From positions 186,001 to 250,000 of the forward strand of contig JACJXR010000003.1 in assembly GCA_020636505.1 (NCBI GenBank): a stretch of DNA of 64,000 nucleotides, written 5' to 3'. Position numbers and translations under genes: made by a program. This DNA comes from Chitinophagales bacterium. Lineage in GTDB: Bacteria; Bacteroidota; Bacteroidia; Chitinophagales; Chitinophagaceae. The notes beneath the pieces were generated by a model. It worked only from the letters and a program-made list of their open reading frames with translations. It ran no database searches and was not told the DNA's origin. This document shows, in pieces, positions 52,917 to 62,475 of this stretch (position 1 is its first letter; each line of letters opens with the position of its first letter).

Positions 52917-54221
52917 TTACGCCAGCTTGTCCTCCCTGTTGTCCAAAAACTTCACCTGTTTGCGCGTACCCGCTGGGAATTGAATCTCTTGTATGGCAGA
53001 CGCCGTATGGAAGTGCAGCTTTGGTGCCACACGTATCTTGCTTTGGAGTACGGGGCGCAACTTGGCCTCACAGTCATCGGCAGGTAGCGGTGTGTTCACG
53101 TGTATCTTCAACTCGTCGGTACCCAGCTCATTGGTATATGCCTCCACCACATATTCTTTCACGTAGCTCAGCTCGTTAAGTATGTCAAATATGGCAGGTG
53201 GGTATATGGTGGTGCCCTTGTACTTTATCATTTGTTGCTTACGTCCCAATACAGGCGATAGCCTGCTTGCGGTTCGGCCGCAATAACATTTGCTGTCTAT
53301 TCGGGTACATATGTCACCTGTACGGTAGCGTATCAATGGCATGCCTTCCACACCCAATGTCGTTATCGCCACTTCTCCATACTGCCCCGCAGGCAATGGC
53401 TTACCATGATCGTCCAATATCTCCAATATCACAAGGTCGGGCTGTTGGTGCCCACCCACACCTGCATTACATTCCGTAAATGCGGTTTGCATCTCCGTGG
53501 ATGCGTACGTGCTGTACATATGTATTGGCCACTCGTCATGTATCTTCTGTCCGAGTGTATTCAGTTCAAAGTCGGCATTGCGTATGCTCTCACCGATACA
53601 TATGGCCTTTTTAACGGGTGTTTTCTTGAGGTCTATCTGATGCTCGTGAGCAAATTCTATCAGTTTAAGCATAAAAGAAGGAACAGTCACAATGCTGTTG
53701 GAATTCAACCTCTCTATGGCATCCCACTGTAATGCGGGTAATCCGGGGCCTGTACGCACCAATGCCGCACCCAATTTTCTGATGCCATGATAATAGGCGA
53801 TACCCGCCATAAACTGCCGGTCAAGCGTCAACATCATTTGATATATATCTTCGGGCTTGCCGTCGGCGCAAATGAATGCCTGTTGTTCGTTATATGATAG
53901 GCGTTCCAGATCGTTTTCCGTCAGTGCAATGGTTACCGGTTTACCCATGGTGCCCGATGTGGAGGTGTATTCCTTCACCTCTTCGTCAGAGACACACAAA
54001 AACTCCCAATTATGCTCCTGCATATCGCTTTTGGTGGTAGTGGGCAGAAACTCCATATCCTCCAACGAGCGTATATTATCCAAATTTATATTGTGTTCTT
54101 TGAACAGCTTTTGATAGAAAGGGGAGCGTTCGTTCACATATTCCAACAGCTTTTTCAGCTCTTTCAACTGATGGTCTCTTTGTTCTTCTACGGTAGCGAA
54201 TGCCAGTTTTGGGTTGTACAT
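52917..54221 (-). CDS. Phenylacetate-CoA ligase-like AMP-forming ligase
   Basis: A 434-residue adenylate-forming enzyme of the PaaK family. The P-loop-like adenylation motif is YTSTSGTMGKPV at residues 85-96, SYNEQQAF follows, and the later IRYRTGDICTRID and GRKQQMIKYKGTTIYP segments are typical A5-A8 regions. PaaK makes phenylacetyl-CoA, but no other phenylacetate genes are nearby, so it could activate another aryl or acyl acid. DUF1697 follows after six bases. Confidence 0.85.
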   Translation of the reverse strand: MYNPKLAFATVEEQRDHQLKELKKLLEYVNERSPFYQKLFKEHNINLDNIRSLEDMEFLPTTTKSDMQEHNWEFLCVSDEEVKEYTSTSGTMGKPVTIALTENDLERLSYNEQQAFICADGKPEDIYQMMLTLDRQFMAGIAYYHGIRKLGAALVRTGPGLPALQWDAIERLNSNSIVTVPSFMLKLIEFAHEHQIDLKKTPVKKAICIGESIRNADFELNTLGQKIHDEWPIHMYSTYASTEMQTAFTECNAGVGGHQQPDLVILEILDDHGKPLPAGQYGEVAITTLGVEGMPLIRYRTGDICTRIDSKCYCGRTASRLSPVLGRKQQMIKYKGTTIYPPAIFDILNELSYVKEYVVEAYTNELGTDELKIHVNTPLPADDCEAKLRPVLQSKIRVAPKLHFHTASAIQEIQFPAGTRKQVKFLDNREDKLA

Positions 54222-54311
54222 GACGCGAAAATTGATGTACCTCTAAAGTACGTTGAAATAAATCTATTGTGCTATTTCCAAATCTGATTTTTCAATTTTA
54301 AATCGCTGACA

Positions 54312-54319
54312 TATCTTTG
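54312..54319 (+). promoter_or_regulatory. Promoter-like -7 box abutting the guaB start
   Basis: TATCTTTGC matches the TAnnTTTG consensus but leaves room for almost no 5' leader before the ATG at 54323. The -33 position is a T run. It is either a leaderless-transcript promoter or chance. Confidence 0.35.
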
Positions 54320-54322
54320 CAC

Positions 54323-55792
54323 ATGGCTGCAAAATCCAAATTCTACGGCGAAGGCCTTACTTTCGATGATGTATTGCTCGCTCCTGCATATTCAGAAGTG
54401 CTTCCAAGAGAAGTGAGCATAGTTACCCAATTGACAAAAGACTTGACAATCAACACTCCCATGGTGTCTGCCGCAATGGATACCGTAACGGAGGCTCCGT
54501 TGGCCATAGCATTGGCTCGCGAGGGTGGTATCGGTATGCTGCATAAAAATATGAGCATAGAGCGTCAGGCCGACCAAGCACGCAAAGTGAAGCGTAGCGA
54601 GAGTGGACTGATAGTGGACCCGATAACACTTTCGCCAGAGGCTACCGTGTCAGATGCGGTGAAGTTGATGCGTGATAACAAGATCGGTGGTATTCCGATA
54701 GTTGAGAACGGCAATAAGCTGGTGGGTATCCTGACCAACCGCGACTTGCGTTTTGAGAAGAACATGCGCAAGAAAATAGCGCAAGTGATGACTCATGAAA
54801 AGCTCATTACCGCCGCTGTGGGTACAAGTATGACCAAGGCTGAGCAGATATTGGAAAAACACAAAATAGAGAAGCTCCCGATAGTAGATAAGAAGGGCAA
54901 GTTGATGGGGCTGATAACCTTCCGTGACATACTGCATCTGAAAAGCCACCCCAATGCCGCCAAAGACGGTATGGGTAGATTGCTTGTAGGTGCCGCGATA
55001 GGCATAACAGGAGATATGTTGGACAGGGTAGAGGCCCTGATGGCAGCAGGTGTCGACATTATTACGCTTGATAGTGCACACGGTCACTCCAAAGGTGTGA
55101 TAGACGCTGTGAAGCTGGTTAAAAAGACCTTTAAGAAGATACCTGTGATAGCAGGTAATATAGCCACTGCCGAAGGTGCAAAAGCGCTTGCCGATGCAGG
55201 TGCAGATGCTGTGAAGGTAGGTGTAGGACCGGGTTCCATCTGTACAACACGCGTTGTAACCGGCGCAGGTGCTCCACAGCTTACAGCCATTTTGGAAGCC
55301 GCTGCGGTACTTAAAAGAAGAAACGTACCTGTCATTGCCGATGGTGGTATCCGCTATACGGGTGATATGGTGAAAGCGATTGCCGCAGGTGCATCTTGCG
55401 TGATGGCAGGCTCTGTATTTGCAGGAACGGAAGAAAGCCCCGGAGAGACCATCATATACGAAGGACGTAAGTTCAAGTCTTATCGCGGTATGGGTTCGGT
55501 TGAGGCGATGCAAGAAGGTTCCAAAGACCGTTACTTCCAAGATATGGAGGCTGATGTGAAGAAGTTGGTACCGGAAGGTATTGTTGGCCGTGTACCGTAC
55601 AAAGGTTCTTTGAGTGAAATCGTTCAGCAGTTCATCGGTGGCCTTCGTGCAGGTATGGGATACTGCGGTGCAAAAGACATCAAGACATTGCAAAATGAAG
55701 CACAGTTCATCCGTATCACAGCTGCAAGTATGGCAGAGAGCCATCCGCACGATATCGTGATAACCAAAGAAGCACCGAACTATAGTAGATAG
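54323..55792 (+). CDS. guaB: Inosine-5'-monophosphate dehydrogenase
   Basis: A 489-residue enzyme that oxidises IMP to XMP, the committed step to GMP. The barrel start GLTFDDVLLAPAYSEVLP, two CBS domains (about 93-205), and the catalytic loop GPGSICTTR with Cys307 are present, followed by the flap with YRGMGS. Full length. ATG at 54323 is used; the frame also opens with TTG at 54317. A TATCTTTG box at 54312-54319 ends only three bases before this ATG. A terminator follows. Confidence 0.97.
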   Translation: MAAKSKFYGEGLTFDDVLLAPAYSEVLPREVSIVTQLTKDLTINTPMVSAAMDTVTEAPLAIALAREGGIGMLHKNMSIERQADQARKVKRSESGLIVDPITLSPEATVSDAVKLMRDNKIGGIPIVENGNKLVGILTNRDLRFEKNMRKKIAQVMTHEKLITAAVGTSMTKAEQILEKHKIEKLPIVDKKGKLMGLITFRDILHLKSHPNAAKDGMGRLLVGAAIGITGDMLDRVEALMAAGVDIITLDSAHGHSKGVIDAVKLVKKTFKKIPVIAGNIATAEGAKALADAGADAVKVGVGPGSICTTRVVTGAGAPQLTAILEAAAVLKRRNVPVIADGGIRYTGDMVKAIAAGASCVMAGSVFAGTEESPGETIIYEGRKFKSYRGMGSVEAMQEGSKDRYFQDMEADVKKLVPEGIVGRVPYKGSLSEIVQQFIGGLRAGMGYCGAKDIKTLQNEAQFIRITAASMAESHPHDIVITKEAPNYSR

Positions 55793-55812
55793 TTACCAAT
55801 CTATATATAATG

Positions 55813-55837
55813 AAAAGCCTCGCATAGCGGGGCTTTT
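55813..55837 (+). terminator. Rho-independent terminator after guaB
   Basis: AAAAGCCTCGC-ATA-GCGGGGCTTTT with one G-U pair is followed by further T residues, 20 bases after the stop. Confidence 0.85.
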
Positions 55838-55838
55838 T

Positions 55839-56252
55839 TTATAACCATACAGGTGATGTAATAGCGAGTAGTACAATGATAAATGACATGATAGTATATA
55901 ATCGAACTTTTATTCTTTTGCGTTTTTGAATTGTAGGATTATCTGTGTCATAATTATCGATAATTTGTTTGTACTTTTTATTGGTCAGTAGTATAATGAA
56001 ATGAAGCAGAATCCAAGAAATAATAATTACCCATAGGATTGGGTATGGAATCAGTGCTATCAAATTCTTGTTAAATAGTGTTTCTGCGAATATGGTAATA
56101 GACAGTAGGTTGAAAAAAGTAATCATAGCAATAGCCATGATTGCTCTGAAAGTAGAAGAGAAGTCAACTCTGTTTTTTGAAAACCACTTATAATAAGCAA
56201 AGAATAAATAGGTGTATGCTTTCACGAAGCTAACATACTCAAAAGAAATCAA
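55839..56252 (-). CDS. Small membrane protein of unknown function
   Basis: Up to 137 residues, with three membrane helices at roughly 35-57, 64-90 and 115-135 and a basic, Lys/Arg-rich loop between the last two. It opens with TTG at 56252, whose bases overlap the stop of the serine hydrolase gene; the first ATG (39 codons later) would cut into the first helix. It is translationally coupled to the serine hydrolase. No family recognised. Confidence 0.55.
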   Translation of the reverse strand: MISFEYVSFVKAYTYLFFAYYKWFSKNRVDFSSTFRAIMAIAMITFFNLLSITIFAETLFNKNLIALIPYPILWVIIISWILLHFIILLTNKKYKQIIDNYDTDNPTIQKRKRIKVRLYTIMSFIIVLLAITSPVWL

Positions 56253-57475
56253 TCACCCGCCAAATCATCTGAACCTTCGTCATCGGCTTCGTAATAACCG
56301 TCGGACATAGGAGAGTTGGTGACTATACGGTATAATGTTGGACCTTGTTGGTAAATGTTCTTGTTGTATTTGTTACCTAATACGATGATGGTGAAGTTGT
56401 CTTTGATGAAGCGTAGGAACACCGTATTGTTGCCATGCCACCATCCGTTGTGGAATACTATCTTATCGCCATCGGGGTAGCAGTACATACGCCATCCAAG
56501 TCCGTAATTCTTTACACCCGGACGTTCAAAGGAGCAAGGTCCGTATGCAGTTTCAACTGTATTGCTATCGAGGAAGTCGAAGTTGTAGAAACTCTGGTCC
56601 CAACGATACATATCGCGTACCGTGCTGTATATGCCTTTGTCGCCATATACGCCATCGGCAAACATATCGTTGTACAAGCTCCAGTTGTAGCGATAGCTTT
56701 TAGTCGCACTTTCGGGCAGTCCCCAAGATGGGTCGTAAACGAAGGTGCTGGTCATGCCAAGCGGTTCAAAGAAGTAGTGCTTCATGAAGTCGCGATAGGT
56801 CATTTCCGTAACCTCTTCTATCAACCTGCCGAGTATGGCGTAGTTGCTGTTGCTGTATTTGAATCTTGTGTTCGGTGTGAACTCCAACCCCGGTTTGTAC
56901 TTGGCGAAGAGTTCTATCAGTTCGTCGTTGTATATCGGTGTCTTGGTGTCTTTGCGATAGCGTGCAAACCACTTGAGATAATCAGGTATGCCTGAGCGGT
57001 GGCTGAGCAGCATTTTTATGGTCACATTCTTGTAGGGGAATGTGGGTAGGTACATCTGCACAGGATCGTTGATGTCCAAGTAAAGGTGTTGGTGCAGGTA
57101 CATGATGGCAGTAGCCGTAAATGTTTTTGATGTTGAGGCAAGCTGTACCGCACTGGTCGGTGTCAATCTTCTTTTGGTGGTGAAATCGGCATATCCGAAA
57201 TAACGCTCGTACAATACTTGGCCTTTGTAGCCTATCAGTACACTACCGTTGAATCCTCTGGCCACTTGTGTTCTGTAAAACGAGTCGAGACGTGCTATCA
57301 TGACACGAAACTCAGGCTCTGTGGTGTCTGTATGGTACAAGTGTACTTGCCCGAACTTTTTGGGCTCGTCCGTATAGCGTGGAGCAGCACTTAATTGCTT
57401 TGTATTAACAAAACATGCCAACGAAAACGCCAATAGAAAAATGATGTATGTATCTGTATTTACAGGTCTTCGCAT
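56249..57475 (-). CDS. Serine hydrolase, beta-lactamase/class C family
   Basis: A 408-residue exported protein. A hydrophobic signal segment (YIIFLLAFSLACFV) is followed by the SxxK motif S114-T-S-K117 in QLASTSKTFTATAIM, the YSN motif in RFKYSNSNYAIL and a late HNGWWHGNN in the HxG position. All three catalytic boxes are present, so it is probably an active peptidase, esterase or beta-lactamase-like enzyme; true antibiotic hydrolysis cannot be inferred. The acidic C-terminus ends GSDDLAGD. It overlaps the downstream membrane-protein gene by four bases. Confidence 0.88.
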   Translation of the reverse strand: MRRPVNTDTYIIFLLAFSLACFVNTKQLSAAPRYTDEPKKFGQVHLYHTDTTEPEFRVMIARLDSFYRTQVARGFNGSVLIGYKGQVLYERYFGYADFTTKRRLTPTSAVQLASTSKTFTATAIMYLHQHLYLDINDPVQMYLPTFPYKNVTIKMLLSHRSGIPDYLKWFARYRKDTKTPIYNDELIELFAKYKPGLEFTPNTRFKYSNSNYAILGRLIEEVTEMTYRDFMKHYFFEPLGMTSTFVYDPSWGLPESATKSYRYNWSLYNDMFADGVYGDKGIYSTVRDMYRWDQSFYNFDFLDSNTVETAYGPCSFERPGVKNYGLGWRMYCYPDGDKIVFHNGWWHGNNTVFLRFIKDNFTIIVLGNKYNKNIYQQGPTLYRIVTNSPMSDGYYEADDEGSDDLAGD

Positions 57476-57522
57476 TATGCAAAAAGTCAGCTTTACAAAT
57501 CTATTTGATTTGATTGTGCTTA

Positions 57523-58110
57523 CTATCCTCTTAACTCTTGATTAACAAAATTATAGGCTTTTTCCATAAACTCAAAAAAACACTGCTCCAACTGATAATA
57601 ACGCAGTACAAATGTCTTGTATGCATCATCGGATGGGGGCATGTATTGTGCTCTTCTACCAAGTCCCTGTAAGGAGCGCTCAACACCCTTCATGGTACGG
57701 TAGTTGTACAGCCAGTTTTGCTCTTTCATGTATGGGAACATCGCTGCGAAGCGCGGTGGGAAGTGTTCGCTGTGTTGTTCGAGCTTGGCGTAAGTCTCTT
57801 GAGAGAAATCGTATAACTCTTTTTCCGTTTTGAAATAATGTGCATCTGTGGCAAGGAAATGGTCGTACACGGTATCAACCACAGCACCCGAATAAAGCCC
57901 ATATGTTTCTCGAAACCATACCTTGGCTCTGATGTTGGCAGGATGCATGTCGGCATAAGAATCGATGGCTCGGTGCAACATGATGCCTTTGCGAATTTTC
58001 TCGGGATATTGTTCAAGGGCTTTCTTCCCTTTCACAAAATCGCCTATCATATTGCCGGTAAGTATTTCGGGGTCACCGAAAGAAAGAAATGCGTGGCCGA
58101 GGAAATTCAT
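57523..58110 (-). CDS. acpH: Acyl carrier protein phosphodiesterase-like protein
   Basis: A 195-residue HD-like hydrolase. The metal-binding set of the AcpH/DUF479 family is visible: His6 in MNFLGHAFLS, Asp24 in GNMIGDFVKG, and His46/Asp50 in GIMLHRAIDSYAD, with VDTVYDHFLA later. AcpH removes the 4'-phosphopantetheine arm from acyl carrier protein. Function in Bacteroidota is inferred by family. It starts 12 bases after the FUSC gene ends on the same strand. Confidence 0.85.
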   Translation of the reverse strand: MNFLGHAFLSFGDPEILTGNMIGDFVKGKKALEQYPEKIRKGIMLHRAIDSYADMHPANIRAKVWFRETYGLYSGAVVDTVYDHFLATDAHYFKTEKELYDFSQETYAKLEQHSEHFPPRFAAMFPYMKEQNWLYNYRTMKGVERSLQGLGRRAQYMPPSDDAYKTFVLRYYQLEQCFFEFMEKAYNFVNQELRG

Positions 58111-58122
58111 ACCGCTAAGCTA

Positions 58123-60297
58123 CTACAACCGCATGATACGGGGGAGCTTTTCTGCAAGTATCAATAAGTCTTCGTTCATGGCCTTGAGTTCAATGAGCAT
58201 TTTTTCAAGATATATCTCTTGCTGTGCGGATAGCGTAATGGTTGTACTGTCCGTGTGAATGGTCGGAGATATAATGTTCGGGTCGAGTTGCTTTAATACA
58301 GCTGTGTTCTTATTGAACCAATCCAATGTTTCGTTGATACGTTCTTGTTGACGAACAGTATCAATGTTGGTTTCAAGATTACTATCGCTGTCTTGTTCCA
58401 GTCTTATATTGTTCAGTTCTCGAGTTATCCTGATGTTGTGGGTGAGTATTTGGTAAAAGATGGCATAAGGTTTTTTACGAAAGCCGGGCTCTTGCATATA
58501 ACGTGTAAAGGAATCGAAGGCGTTGTTGTTGCCCGATTCCGCAAGGCGTTTGTGCTTGGTCCAGTTGACATCCGCATCGTTAGGGAAGAACGTAGCAAGG
58601 AAATAATGATGGTTTCTTTTGATAGCTTCGGCCAAATGTATAGGCAGTAGGTTCTTATCCCAAGTGGGTAACAATGCGAAGCCTGCCACGATGGCAATGC
58701 CTGCACCTGCAATGGTGGATAGTCCTCGAATGAGTATGAGACTGTCACTAATCTCTCTGTTGATGCTAAATAGCAAGATAAGGTTGATGGTAATAAAGAA
58801 TACCGCCCAAGAATATCTCTTGCGCAGATATATGATCATAGGGATGAAGCTGAGGAACAGCAATGCCTCTTGCAGGTAAAGACCTGTCGGTAATTTTAAG
58901 AACAAACCCGCTACCAGCCCGCCTGCAAGTGTACCGAGTATTCTGTCTCGTGCTTTTTTGATGGTGGCTCCGAAATAGGTTTGCATGAGTATCAATACAG
59001 TAAACGGTATCCAATATCCATGGTCTATATTCCACCATTTGTAGATGAACATGGCTATTGCCGAGGCGGTAGCGGTTCGTACGGCATACTTTACGGTGAA
59101 GCTGTTGAAGTTGAACAGCAGTCTTAGGTATTGCCACCAGTATTTTGGGTGTAGGATGTAAAAGGTCTTCATGAAGGGGTAAGTACGTAGCACGGAACGT
59201 TCATTCACCACTTCTCGAATATTGTTGAAGGAAGACTCCAGCAACTTGGTGTTGCGTAGAGACAGTTGAACAAAGCGTTGCAGATTACTGTTGTCTATGT
59301 CGCTTTCTTTCAATGCTTCTCTCAATAAGACTATCAGTTTGTATAGACGGTATATGCGCGATTTTAATATCAACTCTTCACCCGCATCAAGACTGATGGT
59401 ATATGCCGCCATACGGTCAAGGGTTTGCTGTGTGGCGCGTAGTATGGTGAATACTTTTATTCTTATATCTGTCTCAAGTCTGTTGATGGAAATGTTTGAT
59501 AGCTCTTGACTGACGGTTATCATTTGAGCACCTACCAATGCGACAGCTTTTCTTGCATGAGCAAGGTTGAATTCATGCCCGTCTTTTTGTCCTGCCTCGT
59601 GTGCTGTTTTTTCAAACAGGTCCAAAGATGCGTCCAATGCATTGCGTATCTCTTTTTCTTTCAGGTATATATCATGTTCGTTGCTGCGTGGCCCTTTGCC
59701 CTCCCAACCGTTAGACAATGTTTGCACGAGTTCTGCAATGCTCTTGAACACAATGGCTATGGAGCGTCTGTATGGTTCTTGTGCAGGAGTGAAAAGGAAT
59801 GACGCTATAGCTACAACAGCATTCCATGCAGCTCCTATAAATATCAATTCCGTTCTTTCAGTCAACGCTTCCAATCCTTTTACGGGATATGCATTACAGA
59901 ATATGAACAATGCAAAGACACTCAATGCCAAACCCGAGCCACGGTCACCTAGGCTTTTCAGTATCGATGTAAGGAAACCAACAAATGCTACCAGTGCAAT
60001 ACTCAACCAAATGATATTGCCCGATGCACTGCCCAGAACAGCGAATATGGTTGCCAACACAGAACCACCCGCCAGTAGATTCAGCTTTTGTTGGAAGTCA
60101 CCTTTAAGTTCTATCCAGCAGATACATTCCGCAGCAAGTGCAATCCATCCCGCTTCGGCAAGTTTGCCTGTATACAGCCCCCAAATCAGCGGCACCATGG
60201 CAGCTATGGCCATACGGAATGCCCACCTGATACGAGGCTCAAGCGATTCGTTCTGTATCAGCCTGTTCAGATGCTTGTATGGTTGTACTATACGCAC
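58123..60297 (-). CDS. FUSC family membrane protein (YccS/YhfK-like)
   Basis: A 724-residue protein with two blocks of about six membrane helices (roughly residues 30-165 and 400-550), each followed by a soluble region. This duplicated layout is characteristic of FUSC transporters (YccS, YhfK, aromatic acid efflux AaeB). The second block begins with the family motif-like WWNIDHGYWIPFTVLILMQ and then RILGTLAGGLVAGL. It probably exports aromatic or amphipathic acids; substrate unknown. The start is GTG at 60297, ten bases after the thioredoxin gene stop, so the run TlpA-FUSC-AcpH is likely one operon. Confidence 0.85.
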   Translation of the reverse strand: MRIVQPYKHLNRLIQNESLEPRIRWAFRMAIAAMVPLIWGLYTGKLAEAGWIALAAECICWIELKGDFQQKLNLLAGGSVLATIFAVLGSASGNIIWLSIALVAFVGFLTSILKSLGDRGSGLALSVFALFIFCNAYPVKGLEALTERTELIFIGAAWNAVVAIASFLFTPAQEPYRRSIAIVFKSIAELVQTLSNGWEGKGPRSNEHDIYLKEKEIRNALDASLDLFEKTAHEAGQKDGHEFNLAHARKAVALVGAQMITVSQELSNISINRLETDIRIKVFTILRATQQTLDRMAAYTISLDAGEELILKSRIYRLYKLIVLLREALKESDIDNSNLQRFVQLSLRNTKLLESSFNNIREVVNERSVLRTYPFMKTFYILHPKYWWQYLRLLFNFNSFTVKYAVRTATASAIAMFIYKWWNIDHGYWIPFTVLILMQTYFGATIKKARDRILGTLAGGLVAGLFLKLPTGLYLQEALLFLSFIPMIIYLRKRYSWAVFFITINLILLFSINREISDSLILIRGLSTIAGAGIAIVAGFALLPTWDKNLLPIHLAEAIKRNHHYFLATFFPNDADVNWTKHKRLAESGNNNAFDSFTRYMQEPGFRKKPYAIFYQILTHNIRITRELNNIRLEQDSDSNLETNIDTVRQQERINETLDWFNKNTAVLKQLDPNIISPTIHTDSTTITLSAQQEIYLEKMLIELKAMNEDLLILAEKLPRIMRL

Positions 60298-60307
60298 CGC
60301 GCAGTGT

Positions 60308-60811
60308 TTAGTACCTTGAAGATAGCTGTTTGTCTATTAGTAGGGTAACCTGTTTTGATTTGATGATACCTTCAAAAGTGCTCTTGTATTCGTTCTTTTT
60401 GAAGTAAAGCATTGTGGTGGGTAGGGAGCCTTGCCACTCGTTGTTTATTTTGGGTATGAACTCATTGGCATTGGTTTCATTCAGCCATGCCACTTGATGT
60501 TCCAGCTTTTTCTTTTTGATGAACTTTTGAATTTTCTCAGGATATGCTTCTTTGAAATCGAGGCTTACCAAAAGCACCTTTACCGGTTTGCCTTTGTATC
60601 TGGCGGCTATGTCATCGAACTCGGGTAATTCTTTGATGCATGGTCCACACCATGTAGCCCAAAAGTTGACCACATAAAGTGTGTCTTTTCCTGCATTGAG
60701 GCGTTTCATCAACTGCTCCGCTTTGTACGACTCAACAACTTGTGCATATGTATTGTTACTTGTATGCGATATGATAACCGCAATGAGTATTATTCTGATG
60801 AATTTCAACAT
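60308..60811 (-). CDS. TlpA-family thioredoxin-like protein
   Basis: A 167-residue exported thiol-disulfide protein. A signal segment (FIRIILIAVIISHT) is followed by a thioredoxin fold with VVNFWATWCGPCIKELPEF; the CxxC is Cys55-Gly-Pro-Cys58. The later GSLPTTMLYFK carries the cis-Pro region. Predicted to act in the periplasm as reductant or in cytochrome c maturation-type chemistry. First gene of the probable TlpA-FUSC-AcpH operon, divergent from the carboxylase gene. Confidence 0.9.
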   Translation of the reverse strand: MLKFIRIILIAVIISHTSNNTYAQVVESYKAEQLMKRLNAGKDTLYVVNFWATWCGPCIKELPEFDDIAARYKGKPVKVLLVSLDFKEAYPEKIQKFIKKKKLEHQVAWLNETNANEFIPKINNEWQGSLPTTMLYFKKNEYKSTFEGIIKSKQVTLLIDKQLSSRY

Positions 60812-60934
60812 GGTACAAAGGTATTGCAGATAAACGAGCTTATAGACTGCGATTATCTTAAAACAGTGTTTAAATAGTAAGGTTTTGCTCCATTTGCATT
60901 AGGTTTGTCAGGTATTTTTTAAAAGATATTATTT

Positions 60935-62473
60935 ATGGATAAAGTGTCTTTACTGCAGGACAAGATGAAACAGGCGTTGCTGGGTGGTGGAGAAAAGAGG
61001 ATAGAAAGTCAGCACAACAAGGGGAAACTTACTGCACGTGAGCGTATACAATTGTTGTTGGACGAAGGCTCTTTTGAAGAGATAGGTATGTTGGTGACAC
61101 ATCGCGCTCGTGATTTCGGTATGGAAAAAGAAGTGTATTTGGGTGATGGTGTTGTGACGGGTTACGGAACAGTGAACGGAAGATTGGTATATGTATTCTC
61201 TCAAGACTTTACCGTATTCGGTGGTAGCCTTTCTGAAACACATGCAGAGAAGATATGTAAGATAATGGACCTTGCTGTTGAGAACGGTGCACCTGTTATC
61301 GGACTGAATGACAGTGGTGGTGCTCGTATACAAGAAGGTGTTGTTTCGCTTGGTGGTTATGCCGATATATTTCATAGAAATGTGAAGTCGTCGGGTGTTG
61401 TACCGCAGATTTCCGCTGTAATGGGGCCATGTGCCGGTGGTGCGGTGTATTCTCCCGCCATTACGGATTTCATCTTGATGGTGGAAAACACATCATACAT
61501 GTTCGTTACCGGTCCTAACGTGGTGAAGACCGTGACGCATGAGGAAGTGACCAGTGAAGAGCTTGGTGGTGCGCAAACACATGCAAGCAAATCGGGTGTT
61601 ACACATTTTGCATGTGCCAACGAAGTTGAGTGTATTGAGAACATCAAGCAATTACTTTCTTACATGCCGCAAAACTGTGAGGAGGATGCGCCGGTATATG
61701 CTTATGAGAAAGGTGATGAGATACGCACGGCATTGAACAATATCATACCGGAGAATCCCAACCAACCATATGACATGAAAGAGGTGATAGAAGAAGTGGT
61801 GGATGCAGACTCTTTCTTGGAAGTACATAAACATTATGCTGAGAATATCGTTGTAGGCTTTGCTCGTTTGGGTGGTCGTAGTATAGGTATTGTTGCCAAT
61901 CAACCCGCAAGCCTTGCAGGGGTGTTGGATATAGAATCAAGTAGGAAAGGAGCGAGGTTCGTTCGTTTCTGCGATGCATTCAACGTGCCTTTGTTGGTAT
62001 TGGTGGATGTGCCGGGCTTCCTTCCGGGTACTGATCAGGAGTGGCATGGTATTATCACCAACGGTGCGAAACTATTGTATGCACTTAGCGAAGCAACCGT
62101 TCCGAAAATAACCGTTATTACGCGTAAAGCATATGGTGGAGCATATGATGTGATGAACTCAAAGCACATCGGTGCGGATATGAACTATGCTTGGCCTACT
62201 GCCGAGATAGCGGTAATGGGAGCCAAGGGAGCTGCTGAGATCATCTTCCGTAAGGAGATAGCCGCAGCAGAAGATTCTGAAGCCAAACTGAAGGAGAAAG
62301 AAGCCGAATATATTGAGAAGTTTGCCAACCCATACGGTGCGGCTGCAAGAGGATATATAGACGAAGTGATTTTGCCGGAAGCAACGCGTGAGAAGCTGAT
62401 AAAAGCATATCATATGTTGCAGAACAAAGTAGCGGAACGTCCTAAACGTAAACATGGAAATATACCATTATAA
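60935..62473 (+). CDS. pccB: Acyl-CoA carboxylase beta subunit (propionyl-CoA carboxylase-like)
   Basis: A 512-residue carboxyltransferase. It shows the two crotonase-type halves: KLTARERIQLLLDEGSFEE, GLNDSGGARIQEGV and VMGPCAGGAVYSPAITDF in the N half, and IVANQPASLAGVLDIESSRK, VDVPGFLPGTDQEWHGI and ITRKAYGGAYDVM in the C half. This pattern is shared by PccB and by methylmalonyl-CoA decarboxylase alpha, which cannot be separated by eye. No biotin carboxylase or biotin carrier gene is visible beside it. The next gene starts two bases after its stop. Confidence 0.93.
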   Translation: MDKVSLLQDKMKQALLGGGEKRIESQHNKGKLTARERIQLLLDEGSFEEIGMLVTHRARDFGMEKEVYLGDGVVTGYGTVNGRLVYVFSQDFTVFGGSLSETHAEKICKIMDLAVENGAPVIGLNDSGGARIQEGVVSLGGYADIFHRNVKSSGVVPQISAVMGPCAGGAVYSPAITDFILMVENTSYMFVTGPNVVKTVTHEEVTSEELGGAQTHASKSGVTHFACANEVECIENIKQLLSYMPQNCEEDAPVYAYEKGDEIRTALNNIIPENPNQPYDMKEVIEEVVDADSFLEVHKHYAENIVVGFARLGGRSIGIVANQPASLAGVLDIESSRKGARFVRFCDAFNVPLLVLVDVPGFLPGTDQEWHGIITNGAKLLYALSEATVPKITVITRKAYGGAYDVMNSKHIGADMNYAWPTAEIAVMGAKGAAEIIFRKEIAAAEDSEAKLKEKEAEYIEKFANPYGAAARGYIDEVILPEATREKLIKAYHMLQNKVAERPKRKHGNIPL

Positions 62474-62475
62474 AA

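Noticed and set aside
54650..55750. 366-codon antisense open frame within guaB
   Set aside because: It lies wholly opposite a well-conserved guaB and its translation is Cys/His-rich without any domain.
59567..60319. 250-codon antisense open frame within the FUSC gene
   Set aside because: The sense frame has clear FUSC structure; the antisense frame is a composition shadow.
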